DNA of 64,000 nt from Crocinitomicaceae bacterium (lineage in GTDB: Bacteria; Bacteroidota; Bacteroidia; Flavobacteriales_D; Crocinitomicaceae). The stretch covers positions 1 through 64,000 of the forward strand of contig JAHEMQ010000001.1 of the NCBI GenBank assembly GCA_024643555.1. Reading direction: 5' to 3'. Below, in pieces: positions 42,846 through 52,039 of this stretch (positions are counted from its first letter, which is position 1; each line of letters begins with the position of its first letter). Position numbers and translations under genes: made by a program. The notes beneath the pieces are model-generated. The model ran no database searches, was not told the origin of the DNA, and saw only the letters and a list, made by a program, of their open reading frames with translations.

Positions 42846-45107
42846 ATGAAAAAGTACCTAAGCATTTTAGCACTTCTTGTTTCACTGCATGGAAAAGCAC
42901 AAGTTCAAAATTTTTATGATCGAGCAAACATTCAGACTATCGAAGTGTTTTTTAGTTTCTCGGATTGGGATGTACAATTAGATGCTGCGGTCGCGACGGA
43001 TACGTATCTCATTGCGGATTCGGTGCGAATCAATGGTGTTAAGTTTGATAGTTGTGGGGTGAAATATAAGGGAAACAGTTCGTATAATCCAACCAATCAA
43101 AAGAATCCACTCCATATTGAGCTAGATCAAATAAAAGGGAATCAAGACTACCAAGGATACACAGATATCAAATTGCAAAATGGCTACAAAGATCCTTCTA
43201 TGATTCGAGAAGTTTTATCCTACGCTGTTCTTGAGCAGTATATGGATTGTCCCAAAGCTAATTTTGCCAATGTTTATGTGAACGGAACGTATCGAGGAAT
43301 ATACTCAAGTGCAGAAAGCATCAACAATACTTTTAACGCGAATCATTATCATCAAAGTGGTGATACCTATTTTAAGTGCAATCCAATCGGTGGAGCAGGA
43401 CCAGGTAGTTCTGTGAGTCCAGATTTGAAATTCATTAGCATGGACAGTAGTGCCTATGCAAATGGATATGAATTAAGGTCTACTTATGGATGGAATCGCT
43501 TGGTGGATTTAATCAACACCCTTAATAATGATTTTACGAATATTGAGTCGAAATTAGACATTGACCGTGCGATTTGGATGTTGGCCTATAATAACGTGTT
43601 GGTAAACTTAGATTCTTACAGCGGTGCGTTTCGTCAAAATTATTATTTAACCTGGGATAATAATTTCCGTTTTGTTCCCACGGTTTGGGATTTGAATATG
43701 AGTTTTGGCGGATTCCCCGGCGGAACGGGTTCTGGAACCTTAACACCTAGCACCCTCGATCCAATGTCGAATAGCACATCGGCAATTCATCCATTAATCG
43801 TTAAAATTCTCGGTAATCCGATGTATAAACGCATGTATATGGCGCACGTGCGTACAATGGTGCAAGAAATGTTTGCCAATGATTTTTACTTAACCATAGC
43901 GAACCAATTAAGAACTACAATTGATGCAACGGTCAATTTGGATCCTTACAAATTTTACACGTATGCTCAATTTCAAAATAGTTTAACAACTGCTGTAACT
44001 GGTACCGGTGGACCTGGAGGCGGTGCGAGTATTCCTGGGATTCAAGCATTGATGAGTGCACGTGTTTCTTATTTTAATTCCAACGCCAATTATCTTTTGG
44101 TTGCGCCAACAATTGACAGTTATTCTTCATCGGTGACTTCTCCAAATTACAATCAAACGATTACAATAAATGCCACATGTTCCAATGAATCAACGGTATA
44201 TTTGGGATATCGTACCAATCATACCCTGAAGTTTAATCGCGTTCAAATGTTCGATGATGGCAATCATAACGATGGAGCCCCAGGTGATCACGTTTACGGT
44301 GTAGATGCACTGGTCAATGGCGCCGTATTTGAGTATTATATTTATGTTGAAAATGCAAATGCTGGATTGTTTAGTCCACTACGTGCTGAACATGAATTTC
44401 ACACTTTGACTGTACTTATTCCTTTTCCAACTGTAGGTTCTGTATTGGTAAATGAAGTCGTGGCTTCAAATGGAACATCAGCGTTGGATCAAAATGGTGA
44501 AAATGACGATTGGATTGAGTTGTACAATACGACTTCAAGTCCTATTGACCTAGCAGGAATGTACCTAAGCGACGACGCGTTAAACCTTACGAAATGGTCA
44601 TTTCCAGTTCCAACGATACTTCCAGCAAATGGATTCTTGATAGTTTGGGCAGATAATGATCTTTTCCAAAGTGGCTTGCATGCCGGATTTAAATTAAATT
44701 CCTCGGGGGAAAGTGTTCTTTTATCAAATGGAACAACCATTTATGACCAAGTGAATTTTGGTGTTCAGACGACGGATGTGGCCTATTCGCGATGTCCGGA
44801 TGGAGGCGCAACATTTGCCTATGTAACTCCTACCTTTTTTGCGTCAAATAACTGCAATGCCTCGGTAGAATTTACGAATTTCGAGGTGAGTGTATTTCCA
44901 AATCCATTTGATCAGCAAGTGACAATTGAAATGGATGAACAGCTACCAACTACCATTCGCATAACTGATATCAATGGAAAAGTTCTACTTGAAGAATCGA
45001 TTACGAGTCCTGAATGGATTATTCATACGGCCAACTGGTCAAACGGCATGTACATCCTTTCACTGCAAAACGAACGAGGTTTGATGTCAATGAAATTGGT
45101 GAAATAA
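42846..45107 (+). CDS. T9SS-exported CotH-kinase-family protein with lamin-tail domain
   Basis: A 753-residue secreted protein. The signal peptide is ILALLVSLHGKAQ. Residues about 25-410 are a CotH kinase domain: YKGNSSYNP, LQNGYKDPSMIREVLSY, YRGIYSSAE and a metal-site motif VPTVWDLNMSFGG. A beta domain covers about 420-520, and a lamin-tail domain about 530-640 (VLVNEVVASNG, DWIELYNTTSSPIDLAGMYLSDD). The last 75 residues are a T9SS sorting domain (VFPNPFDQQVTIEM, ITDINGKVL, GMYILSLQNERGLMSMKLVK). CotH proteins phosphorylate spore-coat proteins in Bacillus; the target here is unknown. A strong terminator follows. Confidence 0.9.
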   Translation: MKKYLSILALLVSLHGKAQVQNFYDRANIQTIEVFFSFSDWDVQLDAAVATDTYLIADSVRINGVKFDSCGVKYKGNSSYNPTNQKNPLHIELDQIKGNQDYQGYTDIKLQNGYKDPSMIREVLSYAVLEQYMDCPKANFANVYVNGTYRGIYSSAESINNTFNANHYHQSGDTYFKCNPIGGAGPGSSVSPDLKFISMDSSAYANGYELRSTYGWNRLVDLINTLNNDFTNIESKLDIDRAIWMLAYNNVLVNLDSYSGAFRQNYYLTWDNNFRFVPTVWDLNMSFGGFPGGTGSGTLTPSTLDPMSNSTSAIHPLIVKILGNPMYKRMYMAHVRTMVQEMFANDFYLTIANQLRTTIDATVNLDPYKFYTYAQFQNSLTTAVTGTGGPGGGASIPGIQALMSARVSYFNSNANYLLVAPTIDSYSSSVTSPNYNQTITINATCSNESTVYLGYRTNHTLKFNRVQMFDDGNHNDGAPGDHVYGVDALVNGAVFEYYIYVENANAGLFSPLRAEHEFHTLTVLIPFPTVGSVLVNEVVASNGTSALDQNGENDDWIELYNTTSSPIDLAGMYLSDDALNLTKWSFPVPTILPANGFLIVWADNDLFQSGLHAGFKLNSSGESVLLSNGTTIYDQVNFGVQTTDVAYSRCPDGGATFAYVTPTFFASNNCNASVEFTNFEVSVFPNPFDQQVTIEMDEQLPTTIRITDINGKVLLEESITSPEWIIHTANWSNGMYILSLQNERGLMSMKLVK

Positions 45108-45118
45108 AACGATGAAAC

Positions 45119-45158
45119 AAAAAAAAGTCCCTGACATTATTGTCAGGGACTTTTTTTT
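45119..45158. terminator. Bidirectional rho-independent terminator
   Basis: A long perfect stem (GTCCCTGACA with TGTCAGGGAC) with a four-base loop, flanked by A8 and T8, so it works in both directions. It serves the CotH gene and the convergent small gene at 45174. Confidence 0.93.
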
Positions 45159-45173
45159 GTAATCGAATCTTGT

Positions 45174-45509
45174 TTAGTGATTGCGTTGTTCGCTTGCGGC
45201 TTTCTCTAATTTAGCGAATTGTTCTGCCGTTAAAATATTTTTCAACATGGCAATTCTTGCCTCTTCGTTTGACTTGATGATGGCCTTCTTTTGGTCTTCT
45301 GAATAATTGGACATCATAATACCTTGATTTTTTTGAGCGACACCTAAATGAATCGTGTACACTTGTTCTTGTTGCGCAGTTGTCAATTTCAACATGGTCG
45401 TTTGACTTTGTGTCAATGCCTGTGCTTGTTGTTCTGGTGTTTGCACTTGTTGAGCAAAAGATGTCAATCCGAGTAAGAAAGAAAATCCTAAAATTTTAAT
45501 TGCTTTCAT
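45174..45509 (-). CDS. Small secreted helical protein (Spy/DUF4890-like)
   Basis: A 111-residue exported protein with a signal peptide (ILGFSFLLGLTSFAQ). The mature part is Gln-rich and helical (TPEQQAQALTQSQTTMLKL, QQEQVYTIHLGVAQKNQGI, ILTAEQFAKLEKAASEQ). The pattern LTxxQ...ILTxEQ recalls periplasmic Spy-like proteins of Bacteroidota. The role is unknown. A weak -7 match, TAACTTCG, is on the minus strand at 45548-45555. Confidence 0.72.
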   Translation of the reverse strand: MKAIKILGFSFLLGLTSFAQQVQTPEQQAQALTQSQTTMLKLTTAQQEQVYTIHLGVAQKNQGIMMSNYSEDQKKAIIKSNEEARIAMLKNILTAEQFAKLEKAASEQRNH

Positions 45510-45547
45510 GTGTTATGGTTTATTTTAATTAATTCTACTTTATTAAA

Positions 45548-45555
45548 CGAAGTTA
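45548..45555 (-). promoter_or_regulatory. Weak -7 element for the small secreted protein gene
   Basis: TAACTTCG on the minus strand, one mismatch to TAnnTTTG, 38 bases before the ATG. Confidence 0.3.
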
Positions 45556-45643
45556 AGGAAAAAAGAACAAGTTCATCATTCTTTATTCTTTCGAAGAGAC
45601 TAAAACTGAATTTATTCCGTTAATTTCGTTTTAAAATTCACTT

Positions 45644-46528
45644 TTGAAACTTCTAGCTTCGCGACATATAGACAAACGAAAATGGGATCAAATGGTTGCT
45701 TCGGATGCACATTTAGATTTTTTTTCTTTATCCTGGGTGTGGGATATCCTGCATCCGAATTGGGAAATGTTGTGCGACGATGAAGGGAATTATTTAGGTA
45801 TTCTTCCGAAGGGATCTAAGTTTGGATTATCCTATCGATTGCAGCCATTTTTTATTCGATCCTTGAATTTCAAAACTTCTGCTTCAGTTTCCCTGTCGGA
45901 AATAAACTCATTTATTTCTGGTTCGGCGTCTTATGTGCATGTGAATTTGCCTTTGGATACTGAAGTTCATTCAATGCGTATGGGGCAATTTCAACAATTG
46001 GATTTAAGTCCTAATTTGCTAGAAATTCGAAACGCCTTTTCCACAAATTCGAAGCGGATTTTGAAAAAAATCCCACCAAGCTTTGAATTAGAGGGAATGG
46101 ATTCATCTAGAGATTTCGTTTCATTTTTCAAGCATCAAAAAGGGGAGGAGTTGAAAGGATTTTCAAGCAAGGTTTGGTCTCGACTTTTGGATTTGTTAGA
46201 GCAAACTCAACAGCATGAACTCCTTTCCATATATTCTGTAAAAGAAAAGAACGAGGTCATTGCTGCTGGTGCCTTCATTTCGTTCAAAGGTACTTGCTTC
46301 TTTTTGAAGGGAACTGCTGCGCCTGAAGCGAAGAAACAAGGCGCCATGTATTTCTTGTTGGATGAAGTGATTGCAAAGATTGAAAGCACACATCACAACT
46401 TAGATTTCGTTGGATCAAATAATGAGGCAATTGCGCAGTTTTACCGAAAATTCGGAGCTATCGACATGCCATATGGGATACTAAAGCAGAATAACCTTCC
46501 CGCTATGCTACGTTTGCTCAAGTCTTAA
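45644..46528 (+). CDS. FemAB/GNAT-like acyltransferase
   Basis: A 294-residue protein resembling the Acetyltransf_6 (FemAB/BioF2-like) family: FFSLSWVWDILHPNW near the start, SFKGTCFFLKGTAAPEAKKQGAMYFLLDEVI near 225-255, and LDFVGSNNEAIAQFYRKFGA near the end. The substrate is unknown. The start is a TTG, with an imperfect -7 box (TAATTTCG, 45621-45628). An in-frame ATG at 45689 would drop the conserved first strand. Its stop shares four bases with the convergent GH92 stop. Confidence 0.75.
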   Translation: MKLLASRHIDKRKWDQMVASDAHLDFFSLSWVWDILHPNWEMLCDDEGNYLGILPKGSKFGLSYRLQPFFIRSLNFKTSASVSLSEINSFISGSASYVHVNLPLDTEVHSMRMGQFQQLDLSPNLLEIRNAFSTNSKRILKKIPPSFELEGMDSSRDFVSFFKHQKGEELKGFSSKVWSRLLDLLEQTQQHELLSIYSVKEKNEVIAAGAFISFKGTCFFLKGTAAPEAKKQGAMYFLLDEVIAKIESTHHNLDFVGSNNEAIAQFYRKFGAIDMPYGILKQNNLPAMLRLLKS

Positions 46529-49500
46529 TGGAAGATTAGCTCATCTATAAACATCCATGTTGGATTTCCAGCACCTAAATGCCAGCTCGGACAATTTCCG
46601 GGATTCACAATGGTATATCGAATACTTTTGATTTTGCGAATTTTGTCGGTTTCGATGATTTGAGTGAAAGTAGTGTTAAAAGGATTTTTATCGTTCTGTG
46701 TTGCTTCTGGAATTGAAATAATCTGTGGATTTTGGTAAATGATTCCATCGTATGAAACCTCAAATCGAATTTCCTTCGGAAGGAATATCCAAGCTTTTTG
46801 GTCACGAATGCAAGATGCCCCAAATTCATGAATGGCCATCGGTTCTTTAAAGGTTACAGTTGCGACAATGTCTTTCCCGTAATAACCTTGATAATCACCC
46901 GTTCTGAATTCACCGCCTCCGAAAAGTCCATCAATCAGAGCATTTTCGCCAGAAGCAGCATATTGATTGGAGTATTTAGTTTCAAGTGTTAAACTCACAT
47001 TCGGATTTTTTCGAATGAATTGACTGGAAACGATAGCGCTTTCAGATTTGATTCCATTAGCATTCGTCCTAAATAGTTGAAGATCGATGTTTGTTGTCTC
47101 TTTGATTTTAATCGGTTGAGCATAACTGTTCCATGGACCTTTATTCAAACGGTATTTCAATTCATAAGAATCCGACGGTGTTAGAACCACATGTCCTAAT
47201 TCAAGGTACAACTCTTGATCAAAGATGCGTTGTTCTGTTTTTACGAATGGTGCCGGCACAACTTCCGAAGGGATTTCCGTTTGATAGAATTGTTCATAAT
47301 TGGATTTGGAAGGTTTTTTATCCGTCATGTCAAATTCTAATTTTCCACCTAGCATTAAAGTTTTGTGGTCAATTTGAAAGTCTGGAATGATTTTCCCATT
47401 CCATTTTACTGAAGCTACGTAACAATTGGCAGCACTTTGATTGTTGCAGATGATCTCAATCTTTGTATGCGTTGCGTTGTCTACATTTATCGTGGCTTTG
47501 CTGAAAAGTGGTCTACCAATTTGATACATGGTATTTCCTGGTGCAATGGGATAAAGTCCAAGCGAACTTAAGACATACCACGCACTCATTTGTCCACAGT
47601 CCTCATTTCCAGAAAGTCCATCTGGTTTTGCATGGTACATTTCTTTCAAAATACGATCCACGTAAAACTGTGTTTTGTATGGCGCATTGGTAAAGTTGTA
47701 CAAATAAGCCATGTGATGCGATGGTTCGTTTCCATGTGCATATTGTCCGATTAAACCGGTAATGTCCGCTTGTTCACGTCCAGATAATTTCATTTCAGTG
47801 GTAAACAAGCGATCCAGCCATGCTTCCAAGGAGTCGCGTCCGCCCAATAAATTTGTTAAGACCTCTATTTCATGCGGAGCGTACAAGGAGTATTGCCAGC
47901 TATTGGCTTCGGTATAATTGAAATTCACTTCCGAAGGGTCGAAAGGTCCATACCATTGAGCGCCACGACGAGCGCGCATGAATTTGGTATTTGGATCAAA
48001 AAGATTTACGAAGGAAAAACTACGATTTCGGTAGGTTTTGGCTAATTCTTCATTTCCCATTTTAGTTGCCATTTCAGCAATGCAAAAGTCATCGTAAGCG
48101 TATTCTAAGGTTTTGGAAACGGATTCAGGTTCATCACTTGAACTCAAATATCCATTTTTTGCATAAGTCTGTTTTCCAAGTTCGTTGATGTTTGCTGTGA
48201 AATGCATGTCGTTCAGCGCTTTTTTTGCGTCGTATCCCATTCCTGCGGTTGAATTTTTTCCATCTAAACCTTTCATGAAGGCATCTGAAATCACACTGAC
48301 ACTATGATAGCCAATCATACATTCCGTTTCGCATGCGGCCAATTCCCAAACAGGAAGATCTCCACCTTCATCGAATTGTCGTAAAAATGTTCGGATGAAC
48401 TGTGTTGTTCGTTCTTGTTGAATCAAGGTAAACAATGGATGATTTCCTCGGTACGTATCCCAAAGTGAGAAAACAGTATATTGGTTGTCTTTAAATAATT
48501 GATGAATTTTTTGATCTCTTCCTCGGTAGCGTCCGTCTAAGTCACTCATCAGGTTTGGTGCTACCATAGAATGGTATAAACTCGTGTAAAAAATAATCGC
48601 ATCCTCAAAATTCAAGGACTCAATTTTTATTTTACTGAGTTCATTGTTCCATTTCTCGACGTTTCGCGAATAGACTTGCATGAAGTCAAAGCGAGGGATT
48701 TCGAGTTGTAAGTTATGTGCCGCACCTTTTTGATCGACATGTGACATTCCTACTTTGACAAAGAGGACTTTTGTGTCATTTGGAAATTCGAGTAAAAGTT
48801 TATGTGTCCCAGCAATTTTCACTGGTTTTGCTGAAGTAAAGGGAACGGATGTTTCTAGGTGGAAATAAAAATGCTGTTCATTAGCCCATGCTTCTGAAAT
48901 TCGTTTTCCTGCAATAGTCGAGTCGTTTAGAATTTCGAAACCTGCATCTAAAACTTTGTCACGGTAATCTAAATCCAACAAGATGAATTTTTTCCCTTTT
49001 TTATTTTGAAAGGTGTATTCATGAATTCCGGATCGATCGCTGCATGTTAAACGAACTTTGATGTCCTCATCTTTTAGGTACACCTCATAGTATCCGGCAC
49101 GTGCTTTTTCCTCGTTATGTGAAAAACGGGATCCGTAGCCATTTTTGGGGTCAATGTACTTCCCTTGTAACTTTGCTTTTTTTCCAGATTGTGGGACAAT
49201 CAACAAGTCTCCATAATCGGGCACTCCGGTACCACTTAAATGCGTGTGACTAAAACCATAAATGATGGAATCGGAATAATGGTATCCACCACAGCCATCC
49301 CAACCATCGTAACGTGTGTCAGGACTCAATTGCATCATTCCAAATGGCGTTGTAACTCCAGGAAAGGTATGACCATGTCCGCCTGTTCCAATCGTCGGCA
49401 TCACGTACACATACGGATTAAAGGTGTCGGCTGGTTTTCCAATGATTTTTTGCGCTCGATCACTCGCCTCCATTACCTTGTTAACTTGTGTGTAGGAAAA

Positions 49501-49542
49501 AAAGCTGAGTGTACAGAATAAAGAACTAAATAGGGATTTCAT
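46525..49542 (-). CDS. GH92-family exported alpha-1,2-mannosidase
   Basis: A 1005-residue calcium-dependent exo-mannosidase with a signal peptide (SLFCTLSFFSYTQ). Typical GH92 segments include YVMPTIGTGGHGHTFPGVTTPFGMMQLSPDTRYDGWDGCGGYHYSD at the start, FSLWDTYRGNHPLFTLIQ and YNFTNAPYKTQFYVDRIL. YHAKPDGLSGNEDCGQMSAWYVLSSLG is the catalytic region. Residues about 860-1005 look like a discoidin-type carbohydrate module. It lacks a T9SS domain. No PUL-type SusC/D genes are nearby. Its ATG overlaps the GT2 stop by one base. Confidence 0.93.
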   Translation of the reverse strand: MKSLFSSLFCTLSFFSYTQVNKVMEASDRAQKIIGKPADTFNPYVYVMPTIGTGGHGHTFPGVTTPFGMMQLSPDTRYDGWDGCGGYHYSDSIIYGFSHTHLSGTGVPDYGDLLIVPQSGKKAKLQGKYIDPKNGYGSRFSHNEEKARAGYYEVYLKDEDIKVRLTCSDRSGIHEYTFQNKKGKKFILLDLDYRDKVLDAGFEILNDSTIAGKRISEAWANEQHFYFHLETSVPFTSAKPVKIAGTHKLLLEFPNDTKVLFVKVGMSHVDQKGAAHNLQLEIPRFDFMQVYSRNVEKWNNELSKIKIESLNFEDAIIFYTSLYHSMVAPNLMSDLDGRYRGRDQKIHQLFKDNQYTVFSLWDTYRGNHPLFTLIQQERTTQFIRTFLRQFDEGGDLPVWELAACETECMIGYHSVSVISDAFMKGLDGKNSTAGMGYDAKKALNDMHFTANINELGKQTYAKNGYLSSSDEPESVSKTLEYAYDDFCIAEMATKMGNEELAKTYRNRSFSFVNLFDPNTKFMRARRGAQWYGPFDPSEVNFNYTEANSWQYSLYAPHEIEVLTNLLGGRDSLEAWLDRLFTTEMKLSGREQADITGLIGQYAHGNEPSHHMAYLYNFTNAPYKTQFYVDRILKEMYHAKPDGLSGNEDCGQMSAWYVLSSLGLYPIAPGNTMYQIGRPLFSKATINVDNATHTKIEIICNNQSAANCYVASVKWNGKIIPDFQIDHKTLMLGGKLEFDMTDKKPSKSNYEQFYQTEIPSEVVPAPFVKTEQRIFDQELYLELGHVVLTPSDSYELKYRLNKGPWNSYAQPIKIKETTNIDLQLFRTNANGIKSESAIVSSQFIRKNPNVSLTLETKYSNQYAASGENALIDGLFGGGEFRTGDYQGYYGKDIVATVTFKEPMAIHEFGASCIRDQKAWIFLPKEIRFEVSYDGIIYQNPQIISIPEATQNDKNPFNTTFTQIIETDKIRKIKSIRYTIVNPGNCPSWHLGAGNPTWMFIDELIFH

Positions 49543-50567
49543 CAGTTAAATTTTCGTTTGTTGAATGCGGTAAAAACGGTGTTTTTTAGAAAATAATAAT
49601 CCCAAATAATTTGACCGTTATAGCGAATAAAGGATCTTTTTTTTACGCGAAGCTGATTCCGTTTTTTGTAAAAACGTCCAAATTGCACATATAGATTCAT
49701 ATGAGAAAGAAACACCATCCATGTGTTTTGTATTTTTCCAGAAAGTAAAAATTTGATACCTGCAATGCCATCTAAACACATGCGATAGAATAACATCGGT
49801 AGGAGTGGGCCGGCATGATTTTTCATTATCATGAACAAGCTGTTTCTGAAATTTAAATAAACTTTTTTAGGAGAATCATAATTTAGGGTTCCACCACCTA
49901 AATGATAAACGGTACTTGCAGGGATACAGTAGAATTGATACCCTTGGTTTCCCAAGCGTAAACAAAGGTCAATTTCCTCCATGTGTGCAAAGAAATCAGA
50001 ATCAAATCCACGAACTTGATGAAACAATTCTGCACGAATTAACATCGCTGCACCGGATGTCCAAGTAACTGGTAGTTCAAAGTCGTATTGATTGTCATCT
50101 TTTTCAAGTGATTCAAAAATGCGACCACGACAGAATGGGAAATAATTCCGGTCGATAAAGCCTCCGGCCGCACCTGCGTGTTCAAATTCATCTTTGTTTG
50201 TCCAAGATTTTATTTTGGGTTGACAAGCGGCTACGGTGGGATGATTGTCTAAAAAATCCTTCAATGGTGTAATCCAATTTTCAGTTACCGCAACATCACT
50301 ATTCAAAATGAGGTAATAATCATAGCTGCCATTTAATTGTTCCAGTGCCACATTGTAACCACCAGCAAAACCAAAGTTGCGTTTTAATTCGAGTAATTGA
50401 ACGGTTGGAAATTGTTCGGTAAGAAATGAAATGGAATCATCGGTACTTCCGTTGTCAGCAACAACCACATCGTGATGGTCCGCATAGCTCAACACACTTG
50501 GAAGGTAAGATGCTAAATGATTTTTACCGTTGAAGTTCAGAATGACAATGGCTACACTTGTTTCCAT
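49542..50567 (-). CDS. Family-2 glycosyltransferase
   Basis: A 341-residue GT-A-fold transferase. It has VAIVILNFNGKNHLASYLPSVL at the start, the VVADNGSTDDSISFL nucleotide loop (about 35-50), and the DxD-type site ILNSDVAV (about 87-94). It resembles rhamnosyltransferase-like GT2 proteins that build O-antigen or cell-surface glycans. No transmembrane helix is obvious, although the C-terminal part is hydrophobic. It lies between the GWxTD and GH92 genes. Confidence 0.9.
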   Translation of the reverse strand: METSVAIVILNFNGKNHLASYLPSVLSYADHHDVVVADNGSTDDSISFLTEQFPTVQLLELKRNFGFAGGYNVALEQLNGSYDYYLILNSDVAVTENWITPLKDFLDNHPTVAACQPKIKSWTNKDEFEHAGAAGGFIDRNYFPFCRGRIFESLEKDDNQYDFELPVTWTSGAAMLIRAELFHQVRGFDSDFFAHMEEIDLCLRLGNQGYQFYCIPASTVYHLGGGTLNYDSPKKVYLNFRNSLFMIMKNHAGPLLPMLFYRMCLDGIAGIKFLLSGKIQNTWMVFLSHMNLYVQFGRFYKKRNQLRVKKRSFIRYNGQIIWDYYFLKNTVFTAFNKRKFN

Positions 50568-50570
50568 TCC

Positions 50571-52019
50571 TTAGTATTGACGAAATAAATCGTTGCTATC
50601 ACCACCCCAATGTTTGACATTGTTTTGATTTGGGTTATCCACGTTTCCGTTATAGGTATTCCTTTTTGCTAGAATTTGAGGCCATGCGGGATTTTTCAAT
50701 TCCCCAATCATGTCCGAATGCAGTAGGCGATAGGCATTATTGACTAGGTCTGGGTTGTAAAAAACAAAGCGTTTGTTACTGTAAATTCCAATTTTATTGT
50801 AGGTCCAAATTTCATACGGATATTCTGAAGGTGAGGATTCCCTTGCGTTGATCTGGCTTGGTGCACCATATTTTAAATAAACTCGACCACGATCGGTTTC
50901 AAATCCTTCTTGGAAATTATTTCCATAAATTTTTTGAACAAACACGACTTGCGATTTATACTTTAGCCAGGATTCATATGAGTTCGTTGGTGCTGTTAAG
51001 GTCCAATATCCTTGAATGTGCTTACGTGCATTTTTAATGTCCTTTTCTTTCAAGGTTTCAATGATGTTCCTTATTTCAGCAGGTTTGGAAATCGGAATAA
51101 GGCATTCCAAAAAATAAAACACACTATCTTCTGGAATAGATGCTTGAAAAGCTGGGTCCAACATCATGTTTTCCATTGTGAACATCGAGTTGTTTTCGTT
51201 GCTGCGCTCAAAATCATAGGTTTGAATCGCTAGTATCTCATTGCTGTTCGTACTTATCCTGCATTCGATTTGATAGCTTCCACTACTTAATTCTTCAATA
51301 TTCACCGACTCAAACACAGGAACAACCTTGGATTTTGTCAGTGTGGAAGATTTAGTGAAACCTGCCATTTCAGATGCATCCTTCGTATTGATTATGCGAT
51401 ACGAGAAATGATAGGTGCTGTCTGGAATGGCCTCTGTTCCATAAAGCTCTAGGTACAATGGAATGTTCTTTGAGTCTGTGGCATAAAAACTGGACAGCAT
51501 CGGAATAATATGATATCCAGATTTCGTGAAATTGTTTTGTTCATCTGTCGGGTAGGCATATTCCGCAACCAGGACATCCGAGATTTTGGTGTCTTTGGCA
51601 AAATCTTCGACTTGAATGGGAATCACACCCGAGATTTCCGAAGCTTCTTTGTTCACATCCATGAGGTTTAACTTCATCGAGTACTTACCTGGATTCAATT
51701 GAACACGAATGACTTCATAAAAATCGTCTTGAACACTGTCAATGGCTTCTGGTGATTCCAAAATGTAGCGGTCGCTAAAAACGGTTTGACTACTATCGCT
51801 GATGTCAACAGAAATTAAGACTTTCGCACGTAATCCTCGTCCTTCGTTATTAAAAACAACGGAATAAGAAACAAATTGCATGTAAATTTCAATGTAATTA
51901 CCAACGTTCGGAGCATAGAACTGTTTGGTATCCAAATAGGTCTTCAATTTTGATCCTTGTGAGAAGGAAATGCTTTGAAAAAAGCAGAAGAGGATAAGAA
52001 TGATTTTTTTCATGTGCAT
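50571..52019 (-). CDS. GWxTD-domain exported protein
   Basis: A 482-residue exported protein with a signal peptide (IILILFCFFQSISFSQ). The C-terminal region has a GWxTD-type domain: YGNNFQEGFETDRGRVYLKYGAPSQI, then PYEIWTYNKIG. Here the usual Gly-Trp is Gly-Phe. The domain is widespread in Bacteroidota and of unknown function. The N-terminal part is beta-rich (YIEIYMQFVSYSVVF). It lies three bases before the GT2 gene. TAACTTTA at the 5' side is a poor promoter match. Confidence 0.83.
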   Translation of the reverse strand: MHMKKIILILFCFFQSISFSQGSKLKTYLDTKQFYAPNVGNYIEIYMQFVSYSVVFNNEGRGLRAKVLISVDISDSSQTVFSDRYILESPEAIDSVQDDFYEVIRVQLNPGKYSMKLNLMDVNKEASEISGVIPIQVEDFAKDTKISDVLVAEYAYPTDEQNNFTKSGYHIIPMLSSFYATDSKNIPLYLELYGTEAIPDSTYHFSYRIINTKDASEMAGFTKSSTLTKSKVVPVFESVNIEELSSGSYQIECRISTNSNEILAIQTYDFERSNENNSMFTMENMMLDPAFQASIPEDSVFYFLECLIPISKPAEIRNIIETLKEKDIKNARKHIQGYWTLTAPTNSYESWLKYKSQVVFVQKIYGNNFQEGFETDRGRVYLKYGAPSQINARESSPSEYPYEIWTYNKIGIYSNKRFVFYNPDLVNNAYRLLHSDMIGELKNPAWPQILAKRNTYNGNVDNPNQNNVKHWGGDSNDLFRQY

Positions 52020-52039
52020 TTAAAGTTACAGAAAAAGCA

